From the NCBI RefSeq assembly GCF_024519285.1, contig NZ_JAMZCY010000001.1:1302001-1366000 (forward strand): a DNA stretch of 64,000 nucleotides. Direction: 5' to 3'. The DNA is from Cohnella sp. WQ 127256 (GTDB lineage Bacteria > Bacillota > Bacilli > Paenibacillales > Paenibacillaceae). A model generated the notes under the pieces. It saw only the letters and a list, made by a program, of their open reading frames with translations, ran no database searches and was not told the DNA's origin. The number at the start of each line of letters is the position of its first letter. Positions within the stretch are counted from its first letter, which is position 1. Of this stretch, positions 34,152-43,361 are shown in pieces. The position numbers were made by a program, and so were the translations under genes.

Positions 34152-34757
34152 TTAACCTACCTTGGCTCCATGAGAAAGCACAAACTGTATAGCTTGCTCT
34201 GTGTCCATTCTCAACCCCGTAATGGCGAATGCTTTGAAGTCGACTCCGTCCATTTTGGCCCCTCTTACATCAGCACCCTGCAGCTTCGCTTTTGCCAGTA
34301 CCGCCATAGTCAGATCACAATCTCTTAAATCGGCTTTTTCTAAATTGGCTCCTGATAAGTCCGCTTCATGGAATTTAACCCCACGTAAGTCCTGTCTAAC
34401 TAACCGGGCTTGTCTCAAATTTGTATATGACCAATCGCCTTGAGAAATTGTGATCCCATCCATGTTGGAGCCAGAAAAATCCGACCCTGTCATTTTGCAA
34501 TGTTCAAATTTCGAAACAAATAAATTCGCTGCGTTAAAATTACAATTCTCAAACGCGGATTCTTTATGAATGGAGCTGTTTAACAATGCCCCGCGAAAAT
34601 TACATTCAATGAAACGGCAGTTGCTAGATGTAATTTCCTCTAGTGACCCGTTAGCAAATGAGCAACGATTAAATGTACAACTGATTAGCTCGCCGTAACT
34701 TAAATCTTGAGTACCGAAGTTTACTCCTTCATAACTTTGATTACTATGTTGAAACAT
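34152..34757 (-). CDS. Pentapeptide-repeat protein, Qnr-like
   Basis: A 201-residue protein built almost wholly of A(D/N)LXX-type repeats, for example CSFANGSL, CRFIECNFRGALL, CNFNAANL, ANLEKADLRDCDL and AKLQGADVRGAKMDGVDF. This gives a right-handed quadrilateral beta-helix that can mimic DNA. The C-terminal helix DTEQAIQFVLSHGAKVG resembles the dimerising tail of Qnr proteins (about 215 residues). Such proteins can protect DNA gyrase from quinolones. It has no signal peptide and stands alone. Quinolone protection is inference from architecture. Confidence 0.8.
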   Translation of the reverse strand: MFQHSNQSYEGVNFGTQDLSYGELISCTFNRCSFANGSLEEITSSNCRFIECNFRGALLNSSIHKESAFENCNFNAANLFVSKFEHCKMTGSDFSGSNMDGITISQGDWSYTNLRQARLVRQDLRGVKFHEADLSGANLEKADLRDCDLTMAVLAKAKLQGADVRGAKMDGVDFKAFAITGLRMDTEQAIQFVLSHGAKVG

Positions 34758-34875
34758 AAGATACCTCCTACCGTGAAATGATCCTTTTTAATATATCACA
34801 CGGATGTCAAGTACCTGTATAATCTCAACCCAAAGTCAAGCGCTTTATTATTCGAAATTCAAATGCTTTCTGACA

Positions 34876-35646
34876 TTAAAACTGAAAGCTTAAGTAGCTC
34901 ATTGAACCGTGCTCGATTTTGTCGTCGAATAAGACGCGTGATTTGCTACTTGCCGTACTGCTTCCCAATGCAATGAGCAAAGGTAAAAAGTGCTCTGGAC
35001 GAGGCACTGCTTTTGCAGCATGTGGAGCTAACGTCATGTAGTTGCTTAAGGATTCAATATCTCTAGCGAGCACTTTATCGCGAATCCAATCCGTGAACTG
35101 AATAGCCCATTCGCGAGGTGGAGCATCCTTTTCCCGATCAATTTCATTAAAATTGTGTGTCAAAAATCCGCTACCGATGACAAGAATACCCTCTTGATCA
35201 AGACCCTGTAACGCTTCCCCTATGGCAATTTGCTGCCTAGCAGGTGAAAACGGATTAATGGATAAGGGGACGATGGGAATGTCGGCTTCCGGGTAAGCAT
35301 GCATCATGATCGGAAATACCCCATGATCCAAGCCCCGATATTTCCGTTGAAAAGGTATGTTATGCCGGCGCAAACGTTCTTCAACGATGGAAGCGACAAT
35401 GGTGGATCCTCTAGCCGGATATTGAACCTGATAAAATGAAGGTGGAAAACCGTAATAATCGTATTCCATTTCGTGAACGTCGTCCGTGGCCGCGATTGTC
35501 GTGATCTCGCTTTCGAAATGCGCCGAGAAGATGACAATGGCTTTAGGTTTGTTTTCTTTGCCGAATCGATTTAAGAACTTCGTGAATTCGGATTGTTCGA
35601 AAGTGGTATACGGGGATCCGTGAGCCAAAAAAACGGGAGAAATCAT
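34876..35646 (-). CDS. DODA-type extradiol ring-cleavage dioxygenase
   Basis: A 256-residue class III (LigB-like) dioxygenase of the YgiD/4,5-DOPA dioxygenase group. Metal and active-site residues visible are H9 in FLAHGSP, H43 in IFSAHFES, H107 in GLDHGVFP and H167 in GSGFLTHNF, with EHFLPLLIALGS close to the C-terminus. The bacterial enzyme opens catechol-type rings using zinc or iron; the physiological substrate is unclear. It is transcribed alone. RBS GGAGG precedes the ATG. It is not in a catabolic operon. Confidence 0.88.
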   Translation of the reverse strand: MISPVFLAHGSPYTTFEQSEFTKFLNRFGKENKPKAIVIFSAHFESEITTIAATDDVHEMEYDYYGFPPSFYQVQYPARGSTIVASIVEERLRRHNIPFQRKYRGLDHGVFPIMMHAYPEADIPIVPLSINPFSPARQQIAIGEALQGLDQEGILVIGSGFLTHNFNEIDREKDAPPREWAIQFTDWIRDKVLARDIESLSNYMTLAPHAAKAVPRPEHFLPLLIALGSSTASSKSRVLFDDKIEHGSMSYLSFQF

Positions 35647-35740
35647 TATCTAACCTCCTTGTAACTAGAATAAGTGATAGATAATCGCTAGTGAAGTAGG
35701 CACTTCAAATAAACCAGGTATCTAAGAAGAAACCAATAGA

Positions 35741-35777
35741 AAAACAAGGAGTAGCGCCGTAGCGAACTGCTCCTTGT
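35741..35777 (-). terminator. Terminator of the arsR-SRPBCC-VOC operon
   Basis: ACAAGGAG/CTCCTTGT stem with an 18-base loop, then TTTTTCT on the minus strand. It shares the opening AACAAGGAGTAGC with the hairpin at 34080. Confidence 0.75.
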
Positions 35778-35798
35778 ATTGTTTTACTAAAGTATGCT

Positions 35799-36182
35799 TT
35801 ATTCCTTTTTTTCCATTACAGCAAAGTAATTTTCTTCACTATCTGCAAAGTTAAATACACGGACAGGCCCCAAATTTACAATGTCTCCGACTTTGACATT
35901 TTTATTGGACAAGTCGCCATGTAATTGCTCGAAATGGTCCGAAAAGAACATTAAAGAAGGTGTACCTAGATTTACTCCTGGTGACATTTTGGCAACGACT
36001 TCTTTATTGTGCAAAATGATCGTAGTTTCCGCGCTCTTTGTTGGAGCAATTTCAATCCATCTCATGCCTTGACCGTTATTTTCTTCAGAAATTATACTAA
36101 ACCCTACTTTTTCCGTCCAAAACTCTACTGCCTCATCTTGGTTATTCACGTACAACATAATTTGACCAACTTTACTAATCAT
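35799..36182 (-). CDS. VOC-family (glyoxalase/bleomycin-resistance-like) protein
   Basis: A 127-residue single vicinal-oxygen-chelate protein with two beta-alpha-beta-beta-beta halves. The opening QIMLYVNNQDEAVEFWTEKVGF is diagnostic and the close NLGPVRVFNFADSEENYFAVMEK is the standard last strand pair. The first half lacks the His of true glyoxalase I, so a binding or resistance role is as likely as catalysis. Its ATG overlaps the stop of the SRPBCC gene (ATGA, 36179-36182). It is the third gene of the ArsR-controlled operon. Confidence 0.88.
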   Translation of the reverse strand: MISKVGQIMLYVNNQDEAVEFWTEKVGFSIISEENNGQGMRWIEIAPTKSAETTIILHNKEVVAKMSPGVNLGTPSLMFFSDHFEQLHGDLSNKNVKVGDIVNLGPVRVFNFADSEENYFAVMEKKE

Positions 36183-36718
36183 TGATTTTCCGCTCCCTTA
36201 GTATCGTTCTTTTGTATCGACTCCAGATGATCGACCAGTCTGTTCCATGTTTCTGTGATACCTTGTAGCATGCCCATATCCATCACCTGCTGTAGCGCTT
36301 CAGCTTTCGCATATTCCCCGCGGCTAATGACCTTTGTTCCGCTATCCGTCTGGATGAAGGTCAGCGTCACGTTCGTTGACGGCATATTTTCCGCCACATT
36401 GCCCTCTGCATCGGAGAAATAATCCACATACACAATCTTGTCCGGCTCAACAATTTCACGGTACACAGCTTTGCCCCATGATTCCATGCCATAGAAATCG
36501 CCTTGGTTAGGATCCTCGCACTTCATACAATAATGCCAAACTCCACCTACTTGGAAATCAACATGACATACTGGAATTGTCCAACCTTTCGGTCCCCACC
36601 AATTCTTCAGATGCTCCGCTTGCGAGAACGCTTGGAACACAAGCTCACGAGGCGCATTGAATTCGCGCTCCAGAATTAACACATTTCCCTCTACCTTGGA
36701 TACCATTTGACTTGTCAA
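36179..36718 (-). CDS. SRPBCC (AHSA1-like) protein, second module
   Basis: A 179-residue Bet-v1-like protein. Signatures are LEREFNAPRELVFQAFSQAEHLKNWWGPKGWT (in two parts), VDFQVGGVWHYCM and the C-terminal helix MLQGITETWNRLVDHLES. The central insertion KCEDPNQGDFYGMESWGKAVY is usual in this subgroup. It is encoded between an ArsR regulator and a VOC protein. The combination is common in Bacillota; function unknown. Confidence 0.88.
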   Translation of the reverse strand: MTSQMVSKVEGNVLILEREFNAPRELVFQAFSQAEHLKNWWGPKGWTIPVCHVDFQVGGVWHYCMKCEDPNQGDFYGMESWGKAVYREIVEPDKIVYVDYFSDAEGNVAENMPSTNVTLTFIQTDSGTKVISRGEYAKAEALQQVMDMGMLQGITETWNRLVDHLESIQKNDTKGAENQ

Positions 36719-36782
36719 TTTAACTTCCTCCTCGTTTACAACCCTCGTTCAAAGTAGTCCTTCCACAGCGTTCACATTGTTA

Positions 36783-37106
36783 TTATTTGCTCTGTAGCTT
36801 CTGCAAATAGTCATCCAGTTGGTCGAACCGCTTCTCCCAGATCACACGGTAGCTCTCCAACCAATCATCCAGCTCTCGAAAAGGATCCGGCCGTAGCCTG
36901 TAAATCCGACGATTGGCGTCCACTTGAGCTTCCACGATGCCAGCCTCACTTAGAACACGCAAATGCTTGGAGGCTTGCGGCTGGCGCAGTTGCAGCCGTT
37001 CTGCGATTTCCCCTACGGTGAGAGGACATTCGCGCAATAGCTCAACAATCTGCATCCGATTAGGCTCTGCTAAGGCACTCATGACGCTTGGATTCATGGT
37101 TAACAT
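36783..37106 (-). CDS. ArsR-family repressor of the SRPBCC-VOC operon
   Basis: A 107-residue winged-helix protein: ALAEPNRMQIVELLRECPLTVGEIAERL, recognition helix LRQPQASKHLRVLSEAGIV (about 42-60), wing VDANRRIYRL. No cysteine is present, so metal sensing through Cys is excluded. The first gene of the operon, 64 bases before the SRPBCC gene. ATG 37106 or ATG 37097 can be the start. Repeats of AAGGAAT type at 37159-37214 may be its operators. Confidence 0.85.
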   Translation of the reverse strand: MLTMNPSVMSALAEPNRMQIVELLRECPLTVGEIAERLQLRQPQASKHLRVLSEAGIVEAQVDANRRIYRLRPDPFRELDDWLESYRVIWEKRFDQLDDYLQKLQSK

Positions 37107-37158
37107 CCATTCTCTTGCAGGAATAGAACGCGTATATCATTTTGTGTTTGTAGTTTGT

Positions 37159-37214
37159 ATTTCCTTGTAAAATCAATATAACCCAAAAGGAATATTTCCG
37201 TCAAGGAATATTCG
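37159..37214 (-). promoter_or_regulatory. Possible operator repeats for the ArsR regulator
   Basis: GGAATATTTCC (37189-37199) is a near palindrome. AAGGAATATT recurs as a direct repeat at 37187-37196 and 37203-37212, and ATTTCCTT lies inverted near 37159-37165. The position is 50-105 bases before arsR. No promoter was matched with certainty. Confidence 0.4.
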
Positions 37215-37258
37215 AAATAGAAATCCCACCTAGATTAAAGCGCAAAAAAGCAACTATC

Positions 37259-38128
37259 TCATCCGTTACAAGTAAATTTTCTCACGGCATCCTGAGTCCC
37301 TTTATCGAACGCATAGCGGGTGAGGTCATACCGATCCCATTTCGTTATATCATCAATACCGAATCCTTTCATACCTGTAGCTCTATAAACATCGTTATCT
37401 TCGGTAAAATACATCGGAGAAAGCCATACATACCCATCGGGTCTAACCAACCATGCGGACACCACATCTGTATACTCATAAAAGTCTTCAAGATAAAAGG
37501 TTGTTCCGACCCAAATATCTCCACCTTCACCTCTGAGCAAATCATCACAAATGTCCTTTAAGTGCTTCTCCGCAGCTGTAATCATGGCATCCTTACGTGT
37601 TGATGTACCATAATTCGGTTTATGAGGCTCCTTTATTTGAACTTCGAAGCTTCCAACTACTACATCATTCCCCTCAGGCCATAGTCCTATATCTTCTTTG
37701 CTAATTTGTCCATCACAATACACGATTCCATTCCCAATTTTGAATTCAACCAACCACTCACCTATATTTGTCTGGGCGAAGACCTTCTTCCCCCCAGAGT
37801 TATCTTCATAAACACGGACCTCAACTTCTATCGCCTGTCCGATATAGGGATCAAAGTTTTTGCTGGAAGCATTCAGTTTAACTTTGGCGGGATACAGCCA
37901 CAGACGATAATTAATATACTCTTCCAAGGCATTATTTATATTCACTAAAGAATATGGAGGAGGCAGCTTTACTTCTAACGTCGGCATTAATGAGCTCTCA
38001 GTTGCTTGGGTGGATTCCACTGTATTCGCGTTGATGCTCCCGAATTTAACTTCATCTGAGTTCTTGCAGGAGCTCAATAGTGCAGGGAGACCTGCTACCA
38101 GTACAATGAATAAAATGAGTTTCTTCAT
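37259..38128 (-). CDS. Lipoprotein, unknown function
   Basis: A 289-residue lipoprotein with signal peptide and lipobox ALLSS-C at about 17-21. The mature protein is mixed alpha/beta without a family I recognise. It has one block of interest, STRKDAMITAAEKHLKDICDD, and a Trp/Tyr-rich C-terminal half (VSAWLVRPDGYVWLSPMYF). Cysteines near residues 138, 192 and 287 could pair outside the cell. Not in an operon. No more can be said. Confidence 0.65.
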   Translation of the reverse strand: MKKLILFIVLVAGLPALLSSCKNSDEVKFGSINANTVESTQATESSLMPTLEVKLPPPYSLVNINNALEEYINYRLWLYPAKVKLNASSKNFDPYIGQAIEVEVRVYEDNSGGKKVFAQTNIGEWLVEFKIGNGIVYCDGQISKEDIGLWPEGNDVVVGSFEVQIKEPHKPNYGTSTRKDAMITAAEKHLKDICDDLLRGEGGDIWVGTTFYLEDFYEYTDVVSAWLVRPDGYVWLSPMYFTEDNDVYRATGMKGFGIDDITKWDRYDLTRYAFDKGTQDAVRKFTCNG

Positions 38129-38240
38129 AGGTCACACCCCTAATCTCTATATCAATCGAATATTAATTGTAACACTCCCATGTATTTTTGGGGATAAATT
38201 CCAATACCATTTCAAATAAATCTCCCTACCATTTTGAACG

Positions 38241-38266
38241 AAAAAAGGAACCTATGGAAGGCTCCT
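38241..38266 (-). terminator. Terminator of the FAD oxidoreductase gene
   Basis: The minus strand reads GGAGCCT-TCCAT-AGGTTCC followed by six Ts, 24 bases past the stop at 38290. Confidence 0.78.
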
Positions 38267-38289
38267 TCTCCTTTTTATCACTACGGAAC

Positions 38290-39651
38290 TTATACACCCA
38301 TACCCAACCTATTATGCGCTTCTTCTCCGAGCCAAGCTCCCTGAATAATTAGCAGCCGTTGTAATGCTTTGACAGGAACTTGTCTGGTAGTCGCATCGCT
38401 CAAACCAGCAATATAAGCTGCAGTCCCCGCGGCCTGCCCCATTGCGAAGCAATTCGGCATAACACGAAGGGAGCCTTGAACGACACGATCCGAAGAAGCG
38501 GCTCTGCCGGCAACCCATAGATTGTCGATGCCAATCGGTAATAAGCATCGGTAAGGCACTCCATGAGATTTGCCTGGGGGCAGATGGTGGATCGCCATGT
38601 TTTCCTTACTTGTCGCCATGTGAATATCGATAAAATACGCATTCCTCGCAATGTCGTCCGGGAACGTGCGCATTTCCATGAAGTCCTGTTGCTCAAGAAC
38701 ATAATCGCCGACGATTCTTCTCGTCTCTCGGATGCCGATCTGTTCCCCTGTGGAGATCAGATGTGCGTGCTCAAAGCCTGGAACATACTTTCGGAGAAAT
38801 CGTAGCTGCTCCTGAACCTTCTTCCTGCCCTCGATCGCTCCTCGGGTGAGATCCTCTGCTTTTGTACCGTCTATGTTAAAAATATGACCGAAGTTAATTC
38901 CTACGAGGTAATCGGAAATCCAAGCAAAACCGGAAACTTCCTTGCGACCTTCCGGAAGGTCTCCATTCGCCTGTGCTTTCTGCACGGCAATTGGGATTTG
39001 TGCGATGTCACCACTCTCTTGGAGATACTGAGTAAAGCGATTTCGATCGACATTCGTCAATAGATAGCACATCGTTCCCGGCTGCAGTTCCCCTCGCTCA
39101 CCCCCCTTATGGAAAGGTACTCCTGCCATTGCCGCGATATCGGCATCCCCCGTCGCGTCGATCACATAGTCGCATTTCACGAACGAACGCCCAGTCTTGT
39201 TTACAATGACGACGCCCTCGATCCGACTTCTGGAGGGATCCATACAGATTTGTCCGACGAACGTATGATATAGCAATTCAGCCCCACTATCGAGTACGGC
39301 ATCATCGTAGACACGCTTTAGCACTTCAGAATCGATGGGTACCCAATCCAGCTGCTTATCGTACAGCTCGCGGTATTGCTCATTACAATTGTTCTTCATT
39401 ATTTCCATCAATTCCAGCCCGATTCCTCGAATGACTGGCTTCTCATGATCCGTGAACGGGCAAAAGGCTGGCACGAGCGCCACTGTTCCCATTCCCCCAA
39501 GAAAACCCCGCTGCTCGATAAGCAACGTTCGTGCCCCGTTCCTAGCAGCAGCAATAGCAGCAGCGATTCCCGAAGGGCCACCTCCAACAACAAGTACATC
39601 TGTATCCCGGCTTACCGGAATGTCTTCCTCTTGTATGCGATATGCCTTCAT
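38290..39651 (-). CDS. FAD-dependent oxidoreductase (FAD_oxidored family)
   Basis: A 453-residue flavoprotein. The dinucleotide-binding motif VLVVGGGPSGIAAAIAAARNGARTLLIEQ (split here: GGGPSG at about 23-28 and E46) is followed by GFLGGMGTVALVPAFCPF, typical of PF12831. Mid-protein VIDATGDADIAAMAGVPFHKG closes the FAD site, and NLWVAGRAASSDRVVQGSLRVMP is near the end. It follows the sugar ABC transporter operon in the same direction with a 110-base gap containing a weak hairpin. Related proteins in Paenibacillus accompany carbohydrate uptake genes; a role in oxidising a sugar or uronate is inference. Confidence 0.85.
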   Translation of the reverse strand: MKAYRIQEEDIPVSRDTDVLVVGGGPSGIAAAIAAARNGARTLLIEQRGFLGGMGTVALVPAFCPFTDHEKPVIRGIGLELMEIMKNNCNEQYRELYDKQLDWVPIDSEVLKRVYDDAVLDSGAELLYHTFVGQICMDPSRSRIEGVVIVNKTGRSFVKCDYVIDATGDADIAAMAGVPFHKGGERGELQPGTMCYLLTNVDRNRFTQYLQESGDIAQIPIAVQKAQANGDLPEGRKEVSGFAWISDYLVGINFGHIFNIDGTKAEDLTRGAIEGRKKVQEQLRFLRKYVPGFEHAHLISTGEQIGIRETRRIVGDYVLEQQDFMEMRTFPDDIARNAYFIDIHMATSKENMAIHHLPPGKSHGVPYRCLLPIGIDNLWVAGRAASSDRVVQGSLRVMPNCFAMGQAAGTAAYIAGLSDATTRQVPVKALQRLLIIQGAWLGEEAHNRLGMGV

Positions 39652-39713
39652 TTCTTATCCAGTCCCCCAACGTTTATTAGAACATTGAATGTAGCTCTTC
39701 CAATCTATGAAAT

Positions 39714-39751
39714 AGAGCCGCGAGGCAACTTGACGTTTACCTCGCAGCTCT
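39714..39751 (-). repeat. Hairpin after the solute-binding protein gene
   Basis: AGAGC-GCGAGG pairs with CCTCGC-GCTCT around a 14-base loop. The minus strand continues TATTTCAT, a poor T tract, so it may be only partly terminating. Confidence 0.6.
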
Positions 39752-39761
39752 GACTATTCTT

Positions 39762-41342
39762 TTACTTCGTTGTATACCAATCATTAATTTCTTTAAGACT
39801 GACATCCCGACCGGAGGATTTGTATTTTTCCTGGAAGGCTCCGATATCGCCAGCTTTTTCGCTACCGACAATAAACCTAACTGCATATTCATTTACTAAA
39901 GTTCCTAGAGTTTGATAATTTTTTGTGTATTCTGGCATGTATGGAGCCGTTGCAAGCAGGTCCGGCTTCCTCTCCGCAACAGGTAGCTTCACATTCACCG
40001 ATTCCCATGCTGCGAACAATCTAGGATCCTTACGAACTCTGGCCTGCCAATAGATTGGATAGTTAACCTCATCTACACCCGTCAGATAGTTGTTTGCCGC
40101 GTTCCGCTCGTCTGCGAAGATGGGTAGAATTGGAGTATAAGCTCCATCCTTGAACGTATAGTGCTTACCTTCCTCGCCGATGGCAATGAGCTTATGCGTT
40201 TCCTTCTCCAGCTTAGCGTTAAGGAACTTGATCGTGTCCTCTGCATGCTTCGAGGATTTAGGGATAAAGGTAATTCGATCTAACCCGCCTCCACTACTAC
40301 CCAATCCGCTTACGCCATCTTTTCCTTTAAGTGACGGTATATAGGCAATAACAGCATCCGGTTGAGTTTTCTGTAATGCGTCGGTAAGCGTCGGTATATC
40401 TGCCCAGTGTGCAGGCATTACACCAAGCTTGCCGCTAGTAAATTTTTCTTTCAGGTTTGGATCTTTATTGACTGCGAATTCCTTCTCAAGTAGTCCCTGT
40501 TTGAATAAGTCGTTCATGTATTCCAAATAACTTTGAAAGTTTGGATCTAGCGCTGAAGGAACGAGCTTACCGTCAACATCGTTATAGCTGTTGGCAATAC
40601 CGAACGCTCCGTTCAGATTAGGAAGGACCGGATAATCCCCACGGGTTGAGAAGGGAACATTTTGTTTGCCATTTCCACCAGGATCCTGCTCCTTAAACGC
40701 TTTCAATACTGCAGTGAATTCTTCTAATGTTGTAGGCATCGGTAATTTCACCTTATCCAGCCAATCCTGACGGATAATCAGGTCAAAGCCGACTCCATCC
40801 GAAGCACTAGTAGGTATGGCGTAAATTTTTCCTTCTACCTTAACGGCTTCCCATGAAGCATCAGCGATAGCTGCCTTGATGTTCGGACCGAATTCCTCAA
40901 TGAGAGGTCCAATTTCAGTTAATGCCCCACGTTTAGCATAATCTGAATACAACGCTTTCCCATTACTTCCGCCATTCATAAACACATAATCATACTCAGC
41001 GCCCGAAGCGATCAGAAGATTCAACTTATCATCTGCTTTATCCTGTGGCAGCATTTCATACTTGACCTTATATCCTGTTTTCTCTTCAATAACCTTTGCA
41101 ACTGGATACGTATTATAATCATCATTTTGATAAACATGCAACGCTTTCAGGTCCGGCTTCTTCGCTTCCTCTGGTGATGCACTAGGTGCTTCCTTAGATG
41201 CTTCAACCGATGAAGCGGGCTGTGTCGATGGTGCTGATGTGCTCTTTGCTTCATTGTTATTGTTACCGCAAGCAGCAACAGTCAAGGTAATTACACCAAT
41301 CATCGAAAGTAATGATAAATTTCTTTTTAACGATAGTCTCAT
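39762..41342 (-). CDS. Extracellular solute-binding lipoprotein (LipO/YtcQ-like)
   Basis: A 526-residue lipoprotein, the large size usual for the oligosaccharide-binding proteins of Paenibacillus. Lipobox TVAA-C lies at about 22-26, followed by an Asn/Ser/Pro/Ala-rich linker to about 62. The binding domain begins LKALHVYQNDDYNTYPVAKVIEEKTGYKVKYE (in parts) and contains DAVIAYIPSLKGKDGVSGLGSSGGG and an IKFLNAKLEKETHKL segment. It delivers a saccharide to the LplB/YtcP-type permeases encoded upstream in the same operon. The sugar is unknown. No ATPase gene is present; a shared MsmX-like ATPase is expected. Confidence 0.9.
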   Translation of the reverse strand: MRLSLKRNLSLLSMIGVITLTVAACGNNNNEAKSTSAPSTQPASSVEASKEAPSASPEEAKKPDLKALHVYQNDDYNTYPVAKVIEEKTGYKVKYEMLPQDKADDKLNLLIASGAEYDYVFMNGGSNGKALYSDYAKRGALTEIGPLIEEFGPNIKAAIADASWEAVKVEGKIYAIPTSASDGVGFDLIIRQDWLDKVKLPMPTTLEEFTAVLKAFKEQDPGGNGKQNVPFSTRGDYPVLPNLNGAFGIANSYNDVDGKLVPSALDPNFQSYLEYMNDLFKQGLLEKEFAVNKDPNLKEKFTSGKLGVMPAHWADIPTLTDALQKTQPDAVIAYIPSLKGKDGVSGLGSSGGGLDRITFIPKSSKHAEDTIKFLNAKLEKETHKLIAIGEEGKHYTFKDGAYTPILPIFADERNAANNYLTGVDEVNYPIYWQARVRKDPRLFAAWESVNVKLPVAERKPDLLATAPYMPEYTKNYQTLGTLVNEYAVRFIVGSEKAGDIGAFQEKYKSSGRDVSLKEINDWYTTK

Positions 41343-41428
41343 GAAATAAACCCTCCCTCTTGATTTTCAATAACATGGCATGCGTATATTATCATTAACC
41401 CGCCGGGTACCTCGTCGGTATTAATGCG

Positions 41429-42307
41429 CTACCCTTTGACAGAGCCGATCAAAACACCTTTTATAAAATACTTCTGCAAATAGGGGTATACAAGTAGAAT
41501 AGGTACGGTCGAAGCGATTACTGTCGCGGCACGAATTCCTTCTGGCGTAATGTTCATCATATCGTCAACGCTCCTGTTAATGCCCATCTGTACGGTGTCC
41601 GCATCCATCACGATATCTCGTAGATAGAGCTGAAGCGGCTTTAAAGCAGGAGTGTTGATATAAAGCATCGGACCTATGAAGTCATTCCAGAAATATACAG
41701 CGTAGAAGAGCGAGATTGTGGCCAATACAGGTCCACTGAGCGGAAAGATAATGCTGAAGAGAATACGTAGATTTCCCGCTCCCTCCAGCTTAGCTGCTTC
41801 CTCCAAGCTCTCAGGTAAGTTCTCATAATAGCTCTTGATGACTAACAGGTTGAATACGCCAACGAGCGCTGGCAAGATCAATGACCACAAGCTATCCATC
41901 AGCCCCAATTGGCGGATCAGTAGATAATTAGGAATCATTCCACCACTGAAAAGCATCGTAAAGACAAATAACAGAAGGATAAAGCCAATACCTGGCAAAT
42001 GACGCTTCGACAATGGATAAGCCGTAACTGCAGTCAGTAGCATGCACAGGATCGTTCCGACTATAGTGATTGTGACCGACACGGTCAGTGATTTAAGGAA
42101 GGGACTAGAGGTTACGACGAATTTCATCGTGTCCAATTGAAAATCAACCGGTAGCAAACCAACCTTACCCGAGATAACCGCCCACTCTGCGCTTACCGAC
42201 TTGGCGAATACATTGGCAAACGGGAGCAGCGTAGATGCAGCAAACAAGGCAAGCATGAAGTAGACGACAATATCTAGCACGCGGTCCCCGAATCTTTTTT
42301 TGATCAA
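41429..42307 (-). CDS. Carbohydrate ABC permease, YtcP-like
   Basis: A 292-residue MalG-type permease with six helices. The EAA loop is YENLPESLEEAAKLEGAGNLRILFSIIFPLSGPVLA (in parts), with the conserved Gly of EAA-x3-G at about 182. The C-terminal segment QKYFIKGVLIGSVKG is diagnostic for the YtcP/LplC group. It partners the permease encoded 16 bases upstream. Sixteen to 86-base gaps and shared direction place it in the operon yesN-yesM-like, permease, permease, binding protein. Confidence 0.92.
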   Translation of the reverse strand: MIKKRFGDRVLDIVVYFMLALFAASTLLPFANVFAKSVSAEWAVISGKVGLLPVDFQLDTMKFVVTSSPFLKSLTVSVTITIVGTILCMLLTAVTAYPLSKRHLPGIGFILLLFVFTMLFSGGMIPNYLLIRQLGLMDSLWSLILPALVGVFNLLVIKSYYENLPESLEEAAKLEGAGNLRILFSIIFPLSGPVLATISLFYAVYFWNDFIGPMLYINTPALKPLQLYLRDIVMDADTVQMGINRSVDDMMNITPEGIRAATVIASTVPILLVYPYLQKYFIKGVLIGSVKG

Positions 42308-42323
42308 AGTAAGTCTCCTCCTT

Positions 42324-43277
42324 CTACCAGATGCTTCGTCCAGTGTAACGTTTGGACAGCTTGTTGCCTGAGATGACTAGAATAAAACCAATGACGGAAT
42401 TGAATAGCCCAACAGCGGTACTGAAGCTGTAATCCATTTTTCCTAATCCAATTCGGTAAACATAAGTACCTATAACATCACTAGTTTCGTATACCACAGG
42501 GTTGTACATCGTTAGGATCTGTTCTGTCCCTGCATCCAGCAGTCCGCCAATACGAAGAATAAAGATTAATACAATCGTGGTCATAATGCCTGGTATCGTG
42601 ATATACCACATTTGCTGTAGTCTACTCGCTCCATCCATAGCAGCTGATTCATACTGATCCTGATCTATTCCAGCGATTGCGGCAATGAAGATGATAGCGT
42701 TCCAGCCTGTTTCCTTCCAGCCTGCAGTGAACACGAGAACGCTTCTAAACCAGTCGTTACTGAGTAAAAAACTGATGGGCTCTCCACCGAGTGAGGTGAT
42801 TATCTGATTGACGATTCCTCCTGATGTCGCCAGGATGTTGACGAACAGTCCAGAAATGATAACCCACGATAGAAAGTGTGGGAGATAGATAATCGTTTGA
42901 ACGGTGCGCTTGAACCACATTCTTCTCGCTTCATTGAGCAATAGTGCGATGAGGATCGGTAGGGGAAACAATAGCACGATCTTGTAAACACTGATCAGCA
43001 ATGTGTTTCGGAACACCTGTCTGAATTCATCCGAGTGCGTCAGCTTGATGAAGTTCTCCATACCTACCCACGCACTGCCCATGATTCCATCAAAAATATT
43101 AAAGTCCTGAAAGGCAATAATAATCCCATACATCGGGACGTACTTAAAAATGACTAGGAACAACAATCCGGGCACGAGAAGCATGTACATATCCAGATTG
43201 TTACGGAAAATCCGCCGTTTCTCACCCCACCTGATCGGTACGGTCTTCTTTACCGTCTTAGTTGTTGAAAGCTCCAT
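42324..43277 (-). CDS. Carbohydrate ABC permease, LplB-like
   Basis: A 317-residue MalF-type permease with six helices. The N-terminal part has MYMLLVPGLLFLVIFKYVPMYGIIIAFQDFN (in parts), diagnostic for the LplB group. The EAA loop is GIDQDQYESAAMDGASRLQQMWYITIPGI. It forms a heterodimer with the YtcP-like protein. It follows the sensor kinase gene by 84 bases. Confidence 0.92.
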   Translation of the reverse strand: MELSTTKTVKKTVPIRWGEKRRIFRNNLDMYMLLVPGLLFLVIFKYVPMYGIIIAFQDFNIFDGIMGSAWVGMENFIKLTHSDEFRQVFRNTLLISVYKIVLLFPLPILIALLLNEARRMWFKRTVQTIIYLPHFLSWVIISGLFVNILATSGGIVNQIITSLGGEPISFLLSNDWFRSVLVFTAGWKETGWNAIIFIAAIAGIDQDQYESAAMDGASRLQQMWYITIPGIMTTIVLIFILRIGGLLDAGTEQILTMYNPVVYETSDVIGTYVYRIGLGKMDYSFSTAVGLFNSVIGFILVISGNKLSKRYTGRSIW

Positions 43278-43361
43278 TCTTCAATCCCCTCTTTCGTCCT
43301 ATCCTGTATCTCTTAATTTCATTATATGAGGGGGTTCAATCTCGTTGTAGATGACAAAGCT

